A DNA stretch of 10,127 nucleotides from Hemicentrotus pulcherrimus (GCA_003118195.1 BEXV01000150.1:30839-40965); one strand, 5' to 3'; positions 1 through 8,095 are shown, counted from the first letter of the stretch. Program-made: numbers and translations. The notes: generated by a model not told the origin, from the sequence alone.

Positions 1-479
1 CCCCCTCCCCCACTCTTACATAAAGGGGAATCTACGAACTAATTAAATGAACACAAAAAGTGGAAATTTACTTTTCACCAGCATTATTTTGTATTTGAAG
101 AGAATGCACGTTTTCATTCTTCTTCTTTTATCCTTATAAGGGTTATCATTTAGCAGTTCCGTTGGTATGTAATAACGACCATTGTAGACAGAAATAACCA
201 TCTGATTTGGGTCATTTCTTTAATAAAACTGACATTTGTTGACATTCCCCAGGAACAACCGACGATTAGAGAGACTGAAGTTTTCGGTCTACGCCCAGTG
301 GTGTAATGAGCAAAAACGTTGGGGGCGTGGTCGGGTAGGGGCAGAACAAAAATTCGCATTACTACCACTTTTACATGTTTCATACGAATAAGAAATAAGC
401 CACCGATCCCTAGTTCGTTCAAAAAAAAAAAGAAAGGCTTTGGTGATTATTATAGTCAATTCTTGACTGACAAAAAACA
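1..479. other. Upstream non-coding DNA, nothing recognised
   Basis: AT-rich sequence beginning with a C-rich run and containing an A-rich tract near 421-435. Short open frames exist on the minus strand, but they have no recognisable motif, no convincing start context and no clear splice sites. I see no gene, RNA or repeat that I can support here. Confidence 0.5.
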
Positions 480-905
480 ACAACACTAGTCGAGCTGCGT
501 ACAGATTCGTACTTGTCTCTATATTTAAAGCCTACACCCACGACCCACTCCAGCAAAGCATAGAGAGTCAATGCAGCTAATGCGTATTGCCATGCATGGT
601 CAACGATACCAAGGGAATGCAGAAGATCAAACTGTCTAAAACTCCTTGTGGAAGAACTCGCCCACTTGATCTGTATTTGATGGTCTGGTCGGAAGCGGGC
701 CGTGGTAAGATTGAATAATTGTAATGTCGCCTTCGTACAGAACAAATGTGTATATATGCTGTGATTGCGAATGGTTGTAATGTAAAGTTGGTCTTTTGGG
801 CTTTCGCTTCATTTGGCCCGGCCTGATCACCGGCACCTGCGATCCGGTCGGGATTGCACTGTGCCTGCCAGCAGTACCACTGGTACGTAGAGAGCTACAC
901 AAGGA
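480..905. other. GC-richer block with overlapping open frames, unrecognised
   Basis: This block is visibly richer in G+C than its surroundings. On the minus strand all three frames are open for long stretches around 640-810; one of them encodes a hydrophobic stretch (HAWQYALAALTLYALLEW, about 525-585) that could be a membrane helix. A plus-strand frame also runs through 796-1089. Because several frames are open at once, base composition may explain them all. None starts at a convincing ATG and I recognise no protein. Possibilities are an exon of a neighbouring minus-strand gene, a fossil coding fragment, or part of an interspersed repeat. I do not call a gene. Confidence 0.25.
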
Positions 906-1221
906 GGTTTATTTATTGGCTGGCCTAAGGAGTATTATGTCAGTTTATGTACCATGCATGGATGGTAGTATTAATCTAGTGCCTGTGGCAGTGGCATTTT
1001 GTGTGTGTTTAAAGATGTATTTGTATTTTGATATTGATTTATTTGTAGTGTTTTGTACTTGTTTTGTACTTGTTTTGTTAATGATATGATTGTATAATCA
1101 ATATAACAGAAAAACAGAAAGTTTGTGTGGGTGTGTGTGAGATGGTAAACTCTACCAATTTAGACTAGAGCCTAGAGGGGCGGTTGTGTGGCTGAGGATG
1201 CGTAAAGATGTAGTTGAGTTC
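906..1221. other. Non-coding DNA, T/G-rich low complexity
   Basis: T- and G-rich sequence with a short direct repeat of TTTTGTACTTG near 1051-1077 and a GTGTGTGTG run near 1129-1139. No supported gene. Confidence 0.45.
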
Positions 1222-1289
1222 TGGTCATGCGATTGCATTGTGAAAGAAACGGTGTGGAATCGACCAGGAAAGGTTGATCATCTAGCATA
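1222..1289 (+). repeat. Dispersed inverted repeat, arm 1
   Basis: These 68 bases match the reverse complement of 5485-5552 with no gaps and four mismatches (64/68 by eye), about 4.2 kb apart and on either side of exon 1. One frame, reading WSCDCIVKE and ending VDHLAY, is open in both arms, but all four differences change amino acids, so there is no sign of coding constraint. Most likely two copies of an interspersed repeat in opposite orientation; the family is not recognised. Confidence 0.8.
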
Positions 1290-1410
1290 CCGGTATAAGA
1301 ATTTGTATACTGCAAGGTTCTGGAATCTTCAAAATGATGAGAAATTTAGAAAAGTTACAAACACTGTACACAGAAAGATGTATATGGGACTACACAAACA
1401 CATGGCGTAA

Positions 1411-1424
1411 CCCCCCCCCCCCCC
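1411..1424. repeat. Poly-C run (C14)
   Basis: Uninterrupted run of 14 C. Its length is likely polymorphic and error-prone in sequencing. Confidence 0.95.
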
Positions 1425-2100
1425 AAGTTTTACGATGAACATGACAGAATTTAGAATATGAAGGCATTTGAAGACCCATGCTTTTCAGGGAACATGTCTT
1501 ATCTGATGTTTTTCCTCACTTGCATAATAAGAATGATAAAGTTCACAAATTATTTTTCACTTCTTCCCAAAACTCAACCTTCTCTTTAAACGTAATGCAA
1601 AGTTTTGGGAAATTTTGAAAACTGGAAGTAATTCTTTAAAATGTGATATACTTGGATGCCCCTGTAGATGTTTTATAAGCTCTAGAACATTTAGCCCCTA
1701 AAACACAGAGGGAGCTATACATAGAGAGCTTATTGTTAACAATTTCATCACTTTAGACTCGATTTCAACTGCAACAACGATCATTGAATATTGTAGAATT
1801 GCATAATATGCTTTCAATATGTTCATTTGAACCAAATTCATGACCCCATAACAAAACTTTGTATTACCTTAAACAGAAATATAGCCTTTTTCTTTTGCCT
1901 TTGGATTAATTTAACAAAATATATGCAAGAAAAAGCATTGACCGTAAATATTTGTCCTTTCTAATACTTTCCAACACAAGTCTGCCAAAAAAAGGCCTAG
2001 TAGTAGTGCCTCTGTACAGAATTAATTATTTGCAGGTTGTTGATATGACCTGGTAGATTTGTACCACTCCCAAATACATATTATTGGTGAAGATGAGAGT
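1425..2100. other. AT-rich non-coding DNA
   Basis: No supported gene. It contains one clear short inverted repeat: TTCCCAAAACT at 1564-1574 against its reverse complement at 1601-1611, a perfect 11 bp stem with a 26 bp loop. The flanks continue the symmetry only weakly. It is too short to interpret. Confidence 0.5.
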
Positions 2101-2206
2101 AAAGATTCAATTTCCAAATGGATACGAAGTACCGGTAGTGCATTTCACTGGTTAAAGATTCAATTTCCAAATGGATACGAAGTACCGGTAGTGCATTTCA
2201 CTGGTT
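2101..2206. repeat. Perfect 2 x 53 bp tandem duplication
   Basis: Unit 1 is 2101-2153 and unit 2 is 2154-2206. They are identical and directly adjacent, and each includes TACCGGTA-type sequence (GTACCGGTAGTG). Perfect identity suggests a recent slippage or duplication event, or an assembly duplication. No function is suggested. Confidence 0.95.
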
Positions 2207-2969
2207 TCAGTGCATGAATTGTGTATAAATGTATTATTATTACGAAGCATACAAAGTATACAGCTTTCAAAGTGGGTATAAGGACTAACAGGTAAACGGA
2301 AATCAAACCTTGATAGGCAACTACTCCAGATGGGAGCAGAAAGTTCAAAGAAGCAGACTGGTGGACAAAAAAATTAAAGTTACCAGGGGTATGAATTTTT
2401 GAAAATTGTAATCACTTTTTTAATGTGCTCTTCAAATTGGCTAAATCATTTAAGTCTGTATGATGTAGTGGCGGACAACTTTCCTATTTGTTCAATCATA
2501 CAAAATGATAATAATTTCAATTGTTGACAATTTCTTTTCTCAGGAGAGTCTATTCCCCATTTGGAGGACATACAATGTACATATATAATGATATGCTATG
2601 CATAAGATATTTTAAGTAGTGCCCCAAGGGAGAGGGCACTTAAAACCCCCAAAATAACAATTATAACTATAATTTTTCTACACGACAAACAGGAGAGTTA
2701 TCCGCAACTGCAAATAAATCCATTGACCAAGTCAACAAACTGCCAATTTGAGATTCGCATGGACATAGTGATCTCATATTTTTAAAATACATAACTTTCT
2801 TATTGGTTTCTCTGATTTTACTGCTTTTAATGCTTTTAATCAAATGAACTTATTACAAGCCTTGAATTGCCTTTTAATCATCACGAACAGCCCTCTCGGT
2901 GAATTCCTCTGTAGTGATTTTTCTGTTTTGCAAATTAAATGCTGTGACATCTGTTGTTTTTTTTCCCAG
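2207..2969. other. Probable 5' UTR intron ending at a strong acceptor
   Basis: AT-rich sequence with no coding signal. It contains a small hairpin (GTGCCC near 2618 with GGGCAC at 2634-2639). At its right end a long pyrimidine tract runs into TTTTTTTTCCCAG at 2957-2969, a textbook 3' splice site. I infer that an untranslated first exon lies further upstream, possibly outside the window; I cannot locate its donor. Confidence 0.5.
2957..2969 (+). promoter_or_regulatory. 3' splice acceptor of the ATG-bearing exon
   Basis: An uninterrupted T/C tract ends in CCCAG with the AG at 2968-2969. It is the strongest acceptor-like signal upstream of the start codon. A second AG (CTGCAG, 3102-3107) lies just before the ATG but has a poor pyrimidine tract. 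Confidence 0.6.
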
Positions 2970-3110
2970 TTGTATGCTGCTAGGTGACAGTGTATATCTT
3001 TGATCGAAGAGGAAAGCCACAACCTGTGAACAGTTGGCGCAATGTGAAAGACGTTGTCATGAGGAGCAATTTGTAGGTCTTCAAGAGAGAAAATCCTGTT
3101 GACTGCAGCA
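2970..3110 (+). promoter_or_regulatory. 5' UTR of the ABCB9-like gene with three uORFs
   Basis: Between the acceptor and the main ATG there are three upstream ATGs, none able to extend the main protein. uORF1, 2974-3003, has nine codons (MLLGDSVYL) then TGA, with T at -3. uORF2, 3042-3047, is ATG followed directly by TGA, a minimal start-stop element with G at -3. uORF3, 3059-3076, has five codons (MRSNL) then TAG, with G at -3, and leaves 34 nt before the main ATG. An in-frame TGA at 3060-3062 shows that the main frame cannot begin further upstream in this exon. If 2970 is the true exon start, such an arrangement would be expected to lower or condition translation of the main frame. Confidence 0.5.
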
Positions 3111-3831
3111 ATGAAGCTGTACACAAGTGCATTGGTGACGCTGCTCTTCAGCTCTGCGGATGCATTCTTTGGCTGCGTCTTTTACCTCCATGGGAACAAT
3201 TACGAGTTGTTCGGTAAGGATGTATTTGATTATAACTTCACACACTCGACGTTTGAATTATGGCTCTTCTCCATGTTGAGGGTAGTGATCCTCCTGGGTG
3301 CCACTATAGGAGTCCTCAGGAATCCAAAAGATGGTGCCAAGGGCATCAAGATAGCCAGGTATCCCGTCGGTTTCATCAACATCGTCATGATCCTGTATGC
3401 AGTGGCAAAAATCATGTTATATACGGAGTACAGTGATGGTAACCATGACGATGACCCATGGTTTTTGACGTTAGGTGTGTGGACAATGGTTGCATCTCTT
3501 GCCATGTACGGCCTGTGGGTATACATTCTACAAGAGGCAAGACCTTCAAAGGAAAGTAACTTTAATCTGGAGGGTGATACTCAAGGCCTAATCAACAAAG
3601 ACAAAAGTGACGAGAAAAGTTGCAGTAGTGAAAGTGAGAACAGTAGTGACGATGAAAGTAGTGACAGCTCCAGTGATGATGATGATGAAGAAGATGACGA
3701 TGATAATAAAGGAAAGAAAAAAAAGAAATCTGTAAAGTGGTATTCTTCGTTCATGAGATTATTGGCTTACTCAAAAGGTGACTGGCCCTTCTTGCTGGTG
3801 GGGTTCCTTGCTCTTATGTGTGCAGCAGGAG
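3111..3831 (+). CDS. ABCB9: ABCB9/TAPL-like half-transporter, first coding exon (TMD0, linker, first core helix)
   Basis: Encodes residues 1-240 plus one base of codon 241. It starts at the first in-frame ATG after a stop at 3060-3062, with G at -3. Four hydrophobic segments (about 4-26, 47-69, 84-104, 117-140) form the extra N-terminal TMD0 domain. Motifs typical of vertebrate ABCB9/TAPL are visible: the MKLY start, D17 in helix 1, R57 in helix 2, LLGATIGV (61-68) and DPWF (115-118). An N-glycosylation sequon (NFT, 42-44) falls between helices 1 and 2. Residues 141-209 are a cytosolic linker with a serine/aspartate stretch (about 166-198) and five lysines (202-206). The first helix of the core transporter starts near 223. 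The donor is GAG|GTAAGT, phase 1. TAPL is known as a homodimeric, ATP-driven peptide transporter from cytosol into lysosomes; that role here is inferred. TAP1/TAP2 relatives are less likely given the TMD0 match. Confidence 0.87.
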
Positions 3832-4508
3832 GTAAGTAGTAACAATTCTTAAAGATGGTTTGTCCCATTTGCACACCTAAACCTTGTAGTTTCATGAATC
3901 CAGTGGTATATTGAAGAGGACTGTGAACCTCTTACCCAATGACAAAATTGAAACTGGCTTTTGCATGTTTAATTCCACATATATGTATTTTCTAATCTTG
4001 CCAATTTTTGTACGTAGTTCAAATTTAATTTGACTCTTATATCTGTTAATTTGAGAATAGTGGCCTCTGCCACATTATGAAGACAGCACTAGATTTTCGT
4101 TTCTTACAACTTAGTTTCTTAACCTATGACTGCACAATTTCACACACGATATCTAAAGGATATATTTTAAACACTCGCCAAGTTTCATGAAGTTTACACA
4201 AGTCTGCGAAAGGGACTTGCTGCCTTTATAGTCTCAGCAATTTAATGATAAAAAATGTATATAAAAATAGGGTTTGCACATTCTAACGATTAGGCTCTTA
4301 CAGAATGTGTAAATTAGGAAAGAAAACAATAATGCAAAAACAGTTGTAACAACCTTACTACATGTACATGTACATAAGCATGGTTTTAGCTTTCCAGGGG
4401 CCTCATCGTATGTTAAGAGTTGATATTAATCTGAACTTATTCACGATTGATATCAATTGCAACTACCGGTATGTACATTGATTTGTATACATTGCAACTC
4501 TTCAAAAG

Positions 4509-4677
4509 ACAGGGCACAGGTTTATTATACAAATAAACAATGACACTCAAGTATCTAGCTAAAACTATTCGCATCAAAGAAACACCAATAGTACTATTGA
4601 TGTTCCTGAGTGCAAATAGTTTTAGCTTGTTCCGAGAATGAGTCATTGTATATTTGTTTTATATCCCTTTCACCTGT
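4509..4677. repeat. Foldback (imperfect palindrome) element, ~170 bp
   Basis: Nested complementary arms share one centre near 4592-4593. CAATAGTACTATTG (4586-4599) is a perfect 14 bp palindrome. AGCTAAAACTATT (4557-4569) pairs perfectly with 4615-4627. CAATGAC (4538-4544) pairs with GTCATTG (4642-4648). The outer flanks (ACAGGG at 4509 against CCTGT near 4673-4677, and the CAAATA stretches) continue the symmetry imperfectly. The structure fits a MITE-like foldback element; as intronic RNA it would form a long hairpin, so a hairpin RNA precursor is an alternative. I see no obvious target-site duplication. Confidence 0.75.
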
Positions 4678-4800
4678 ATCATCCTTGGAATAACATGTAC
4701 ATGTACCGCATTCACATCACATCCAAAAAAGAAATAATAGAAAAAATTGCACGGCTCAAATGGAACATATACACTCCTAATACAACAATCTTATGATATG

Positions 4801-4870
4801 GGATATAAAGTTTATTATATCCTGCATCAAAAATGTACTGGTTTTTGATTGGTTGAGAGCTTATCATATG
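4801..4870. repeat. Pair of small hairpins followed by an ATTGG box
   Basis: GGATATA (4801-4807) pairs with TATATCC (4816-4822), and ATCAAAAA (4826-4833) pairs with TTTTTGAT (4842-4849). Next come GATTGGTTGAG and CATATG. This may be the edge of an interspersed repeat; a regulatory role is speculative. Confidence 0.4.
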
Positions 4871-5321
4871 ACCAGAAATATTTCAACTATTTTTATGTTG
4901 CTCTGAATTTTTTTGTTTTAACTTGTTTTTAATAAAAATTGTAATTTTTCAAATTTTTCAAATTTTGATAACATTTTTCATTTTTTGACGCAGAATTTAA
5001 AACAATGCCATGCCTTCTTTTTGAGGTACTGGCTAAAACTATGGGCCTTGGTGTCTCCAAAAGTTCCATTTGCTATTGGATCGAGTCACCTCTTTCCCGT
5101 AGTTTTAACTAGAACCTCTCAAGACGTACATTTACAGTGTATATTTGTACAATATTCATACTCTGCAAAAAGCTTTGAAATGCTGTGAATATAAACTATA
5201 AATGGTAAAGCTGTACATTTCATTTAATGGGTACTTTTTGACAGAGGACTATGATTACAGTTATTTTCCATTGAAGCTCCTGGGTAACCTGTATTTGAGT
5301 TGCCAGTAGGGCTTAAAAGGT

Positions 5322-5351
5322 TAGGTTGCCACTTGCCAATAGGGCAACCTA
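5322..5351. repeat. Short hairpin
   Basis: TAGGTTGCC (5322-5330) and GGCAACCTA (5343-5351) form a perfect 9 bp stem with a 12 bp loop. A related word pair, TTGCCAGTAGGGC and TTGCCAATAGGGC, lies within the same 60 bp, which points to local duplication. Confidence 0.6.
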
Positions 5352-5484
5352 TGTTTTTACCTTGATAGGTAAAGACCAGTATTGGAAATGCCCCAATTTC
5401 AAAAAAATTAAATGGAAGCTCTTATTACCAATCATGTAAAAGAATATGTTTTGACTAATACATGATTATAAATACTTACATATA

Positions 5485-5552
5485 TATGCTAGATGATCAA
5501 CCTTTTCTGATCGATTCCACAACATTTCTTTCACAATGCAATCGCATGACCA
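5485..5552 (-). repeat. Dispersed inverted repeat, arm 2
   Basis: Reverse-complement partner of 1222-1289: 68 bp, no gaps, four mismatches by eye. Here it lies in intron 1, about 245 bp before exon 2. Confidence 0.8.
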
Positions 5553-5705
5553 TAACTGGTCTTTACCTTTAACTATAAGAAATTCAATCTTTATATCATT
5601 AAAAGTGCATTGTGTAAAGTTTGTATGAAGAAAAAAATCCAGAGAAATTAATAAAATAATTTTAACCTAGCTTGATCTCACATTATCTTTTGGGTGGAGT
5701 ATAGA

Positions 5706-5717
5706 GGGGGGGGGGGG
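5706..5717. repeat. Poly-G run (G12)
   Basis: Uninterrupted 12 G in intron 1, about 80 bp upstream of exon 2. Confidence 0.95.
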
Positions 5718-5797
5718 TTAAAGTGAATTTGTGATCTTATGTACATGTATGTCACTATTTATGATAATAATGTACATTTGTTATTGTTTGATTGCAG

Positions 5798-5912
5798 GTG
5801 AAGTAATCTTGCCACTGTTAACAGGTCAGGTTCTGAATGGAGTGGTAGTAGAAGCAGAGAGGGCTAAATTCAAAAATGGTATCATATTGATGACTTTGAT
5901 ATCATTAGGGGT
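5798..5912 (+). CDS. ABCB9: ABCB9/TAPL-like half-transporter, exon 2
   Basis: The 115 nt exon completes codon 241 (G|GT), encodes residues 242-278 and supplies the first two bases of codon 279. The acceptor is ATTGCAG (AG 5796-5797). The donor is GGGGT|GTAAGT (GT 5913-5914); the nearer GT at 5911 would put exon 3 out of frame, so I chose 5913. The product (GEVILPLLTGQVLNG, then a short loop and IILMTLISLG) matches the family pattern: GE followed by a P and TG at the end of the first core helix, a luminal loop, then the start of the second helix. It aligns without gaps to the corresponding part of human ABCB9 as I remember it. Neighbours are 1966 bp upstream (exon 1) and 1755 bp downstream (first exon 3 copy). 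Confidence 0.87.
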
Positions 5913-6344
5913 GTAAGTTCAATTACAGTGTAATATGAAACTTTCCAATCATGAATTCAGTAAAGGGATACGTCTACATCTCTGATACAAGGGTCATGTA
6001 GCAATTGAAGAACAGGTAACTTCTTTATTCACTGAATTGGTTCAATATTCTGAATACAGCGATGATGTAGGCTGAATAAATATACCTGTACTGCATGCTA
6101 TTCTGTTTATTGCTTACATGTATATAATCTACCTGAGAATGGTACCTGATGTAAATCACAAATCAACTTTGCTCACTACGGACTTACCCGGTACATATTT
6201 ACATACCGATTGCATTTATTCAGAGGAGGTATTTCATGGAAGTAATTCTAAGGCAAGAATAGATGACCTCATTTTAAAAATAATTTTTAAATGATTGTGT
6301 ACTTACTGGTAATACATGTAGCATTTGGAACCATAATGGAAAAG
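5913..6344 (+). other. Intron 2, unique 5' part
   Basis: AT-rich intronic sequence between the exon 2 donor and the start of the duplicated region. No gene, RNA or clear repeat is seen apart from scattered ACATGTA words. Confidence 0.7.
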
Positions 6345-6363
6345 CTGTATATATATATAAAGA

Positions 6364-6503
6364 CATTTAATCGCCCTACCTTATACCCCCTTCATATACA
6401 CAGATTTTTCCTACGAGTCCTTATCGCCAACTCGTACATGTAATCGCCCTGCCTTATACCCCCTTCACCTACACAGAATTTTTTTACGAGTCCTTACATA
6501 TCG
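6364..6503. repeat. 73 bp doubling of the element's left end
   Basis: The CAT(T/G)TAATCGCCCT segment starting at 6364 recurs at 6437. Each copy carries the left terminal motif ATACCCCCTTCA and an ACGAGTCCTTA word. Unit B has only one copy, so either unit A gained it or unit B lost it. Confidence 0.85.
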
Positions 6504-7581
6504 CTATCTTGTAGTCAACCGCAAGCATTCATAAATAACTCGCTGGTATTCGTAAATAACTCGTCACAACTCACAGACACTCTCAAGGTTCCATGAAAGG
6601 AGAGGCAAATTTTCAAAAATGTTCTTACGATTGTCCAGGGATTGATTTTTCTGTAAATAACTTGTAACAATCGGTAAGTATCCTAAATTGCTCGTAAACA
6701 ATGTGTAAACATCTGTAAACCGCTCGCAAGAATCAGTAAATTACTTGTAGGAATTTGTTTAAACCATTTGTTACGGTTAGTTTACGATTTGTTTACGGAT
6801 TAATATTAATGCTTACACTGTGCTGTATGTACGGTGCACATACTATATATGTGTGTTCGAGGTTAGAACGATCACAACAGACTTTTGCAAAGAATTGTCT
6901 TCTAAATGATACTTACCAACTATCGTGAACTGGATCAAGTAGTAATTTTAACAATCCAAATTGATTTCAAAGATCCCACCGCTGCCACCATGATGAGTTT
7001 GAGGGTTCCAGTATTTGTAGATACTTAGGATAATATACGAGTCGGCAGTCTGGTTTATTATGGTAGACATGTTGTTTATTCAACTACCACGTATATTCAG
7101 ATATCGCATATCTTAACAACATGTTGTCTATGATTTCATTCAGTTCATGTTACAATGGCTTTACAGATTATTAGGAGTTATTACGAGCACTTTAAACATA
7201 ATTACAAGTACTTTACGGATCGATATGTATACTTTACGTATTCTATATTGTTTACATTTCGGGGAAAGGAATAAAAGCTGCAAAATCTTAACTTGTAACT
7301 AACTCGTAACTATTCGTAACAACACCTAAACTGGTTGTAAAACTCCCAGTAGTTCCCTGTTGTAATCTGTGACAACTCGTAACAGATGGTGGAATTTTGC
7401 AGTAAAAACATCGTAATAACTTGTAATAAGTAATAATCTGTGATAAACCGTTAATAGCTTGTAAATACTTGTAACAACTCTTAAATTGGTTGTAAAAGTG
7501 GCCAAATCGTAAGGATCCGTAAAAGATCTGTGAATTTGTGCGATCCGTAAATCTGTGTATGTGAAGGGGTATTAAAGGTAG
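6376..7581. mobile_element. TIR DNA element, copy A (non-autonomous, unclassified)
   Basis: The left end (6376-6407) and the reverse complement of the right end (7549-7581) share CTACCTT, ATACCCC, TTCA and ACACAGATTT, giving imperfect TIRs of about 32-36 bp. TA dinucleotides sit at both edges (CC-TA-CCTT and AAGG-TA-GTG), so a TA target duplication with ends inside it is possible but unproven. Both arms are crowded with TTACGA/TCGTAA-like words: between 7290 and 7552 I count 5 TCGTAA, 7 TTGTAA and 2 CCGTAA. Such subterminal repeats resemble transposase-binding arrays. No transposase frame is visible, so I call it non-autonomous. It ends 86 bp before exon 3. The family is not recognised. Confidence 0.7.
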
Positions 7582-7667
7582 TGCATGGAAATAAATGTAA
7601 GGTCTTTCAAAATGCAAAGCTCAAGAAATTTGACTGTAAAAATATTGACTTGTCTCTCATTAAACAG

Positions 7668-7798
7668 TGCTGTAGCCAATGGAGTTCGAGGTGCATTCAT
7701 GACCATGGCAATGGCCAGACTCAACCAACGTGTCACCAACAATCTCTTTGAGTCGATTCTTAAACAAGAACTAGGCTTCTTTGACAAGAACAGGACTG
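7668..7798 (+). CDS. ABCB9: ABCB9/TAPL-like half-transporter, exon 3, copy A
   Basis: The 131 nt exon's first base completes codon 279 (GT|T). It then encodes residues 280-322 and leaves one base of codon 323. The acceptor is TCTCATTAAACAG (AG 7666-7667); the donor is ACTG|GTAAGT (GT 7799-7800). The product (AVANGVRGAFMTMAMARLNQ, then RVTNNLFESILKQELGFFDKNRT) covers the end of the second core helix and the start of the first intracellular loop. It has the family's RLN, LF, and FFD.NRTG motifs; that loop couples ATP hydrolysis to the membrane domain. It is identical in sequence to 9506-9636. Because 131 is not a multiple of 3, including both copies would put TAG in frame at 9511-9513. Whether this copy, the other, or both alternately are used cannot be told from sequence. 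Confidence 0.85.
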
Positions 7799-8095
7799 GT
7801 AAGTGGTGTACTTTTATACTTTTCACCAACTTTACTTGGCCACCCATAGATACACTTTGGTTGGATATTATGCATGGCCGAATAAATGTTGAAAACTTTA
7901 GCTCTGATCTCTTCTTGAAAATGGTACATTGTTGATTAAATGCAGGGGCAAATCTAGCCTTTTTGCCAGGGGGGGGGGTCGACCAGGGAGGATTGACCCA
8001 ATGACGATGCAGAGCTTTTGTTGCTATTTTGAACCCCTGTAAGTGATGTTTTCTGGCATCTACTAAAAAATTTAGTTGCTATTTTGAACCCCCCC
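7799..8095 (+). other. Intron after exon 3 copy A, with repeat-end-like motif and 55 bp repeats
   Basis: This stretch is identical to 9637-9933. CAGGGGCAAATCTAG (7943-7957) followed by a G10 run (7969-7978) resembles the ends of interspersed DNA repeats common in animal genomes, by memory only. TGCTATTTTGAACCCC occurs at 8022-8037 and again at 8077-8095, 55 bp apart. Confidence 0.6.

Larger units (their letters stand above)
3832..5797 (+). other. Intron 1 (GT-AG)
   Basis: The donor GTAAGT at 3832-3837 and the acceptor TTTGATTGCAG ending at 5797 bound a 1966 bp phase-1 intron. It is AT-rich and contains a foldback element (4509-4677), small hairpins, a period-9 AATTTTTCA stretch (about 4943-4966), a dispersed-repeat arm (5485-5552) and a G12 run. 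I see no further exon: exon 1 joins exon 2 seamlessly as GG|E in the position of the family's GE. Confidence 0.85.
6345..8095. repeat. Tandem duplication, unit A (TIR element + exon 3)
   Basis: Unit A aligns with 8328-9933. Similarity begins at a CTG followed by a TA microsatellite ((TA)6 at 6348-6359) and ends in a C7 run directly before an N at 8096. From 7591 to 8095 it is identical to 9429-9933 (505 bp, constant offset 1838). The part left of 7591 differs from unit B by roughly 5-8% by eye and by several indels, leaving unit A about 145 bp longer. Confidence 0.93.

Noticed and set aside
796..1089. A 97-codon plus-strand frame as a gene
   Set aside because: Unrecognised, overlaps open frames in several other frames, and its second half is low-complexity T/G-rich sequence.
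1186..1410. A 74-codon plus-strand frame as a gene
   Set aside because: It overlaps a dispersed repeat whose other copy differs only by residue-changing substitutions, and it ends at a poly-C run; no known motif.
3099..3110. Start of the transporter at a TTG upstream of the ATG
   Set aside because: Animal genes start at ATG; the ATG at 3111 aligns with the conserved family start.
4985..5188. A 67-codon frame in intron 1
   Set aside because: No ATG context, no similarity recognised, and intronic composition.
5911..5912. An alternative exon 2 donor at GT 5911-5912
   Set aside because: It would shift exon 3 out of the frame that matches the family; GTAAGT at 5913 fits both consensus and phase.
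7290..7560. The regularly spaced YYGTAA words as a CRISPR array or telomere-like repeat
   Set aside because: Spacing and spacers are irregular, words vary, the context is an animal intron, and the array sits inside a TIR element.
7572..7847. Antisense open frame over exon 3 (and twin at 9410-9685)
   Set aside because: Mirror of the conserved exon; no start context or recognisable protein.
7585..7935. A continuous 116-codon frame through exon 3 copy A (and its twin 9423-9773) as a free-standing gene
   Set aside because: Only the central 43 codons match the transporter family; both ends run through clear splice sites into intron sequence.
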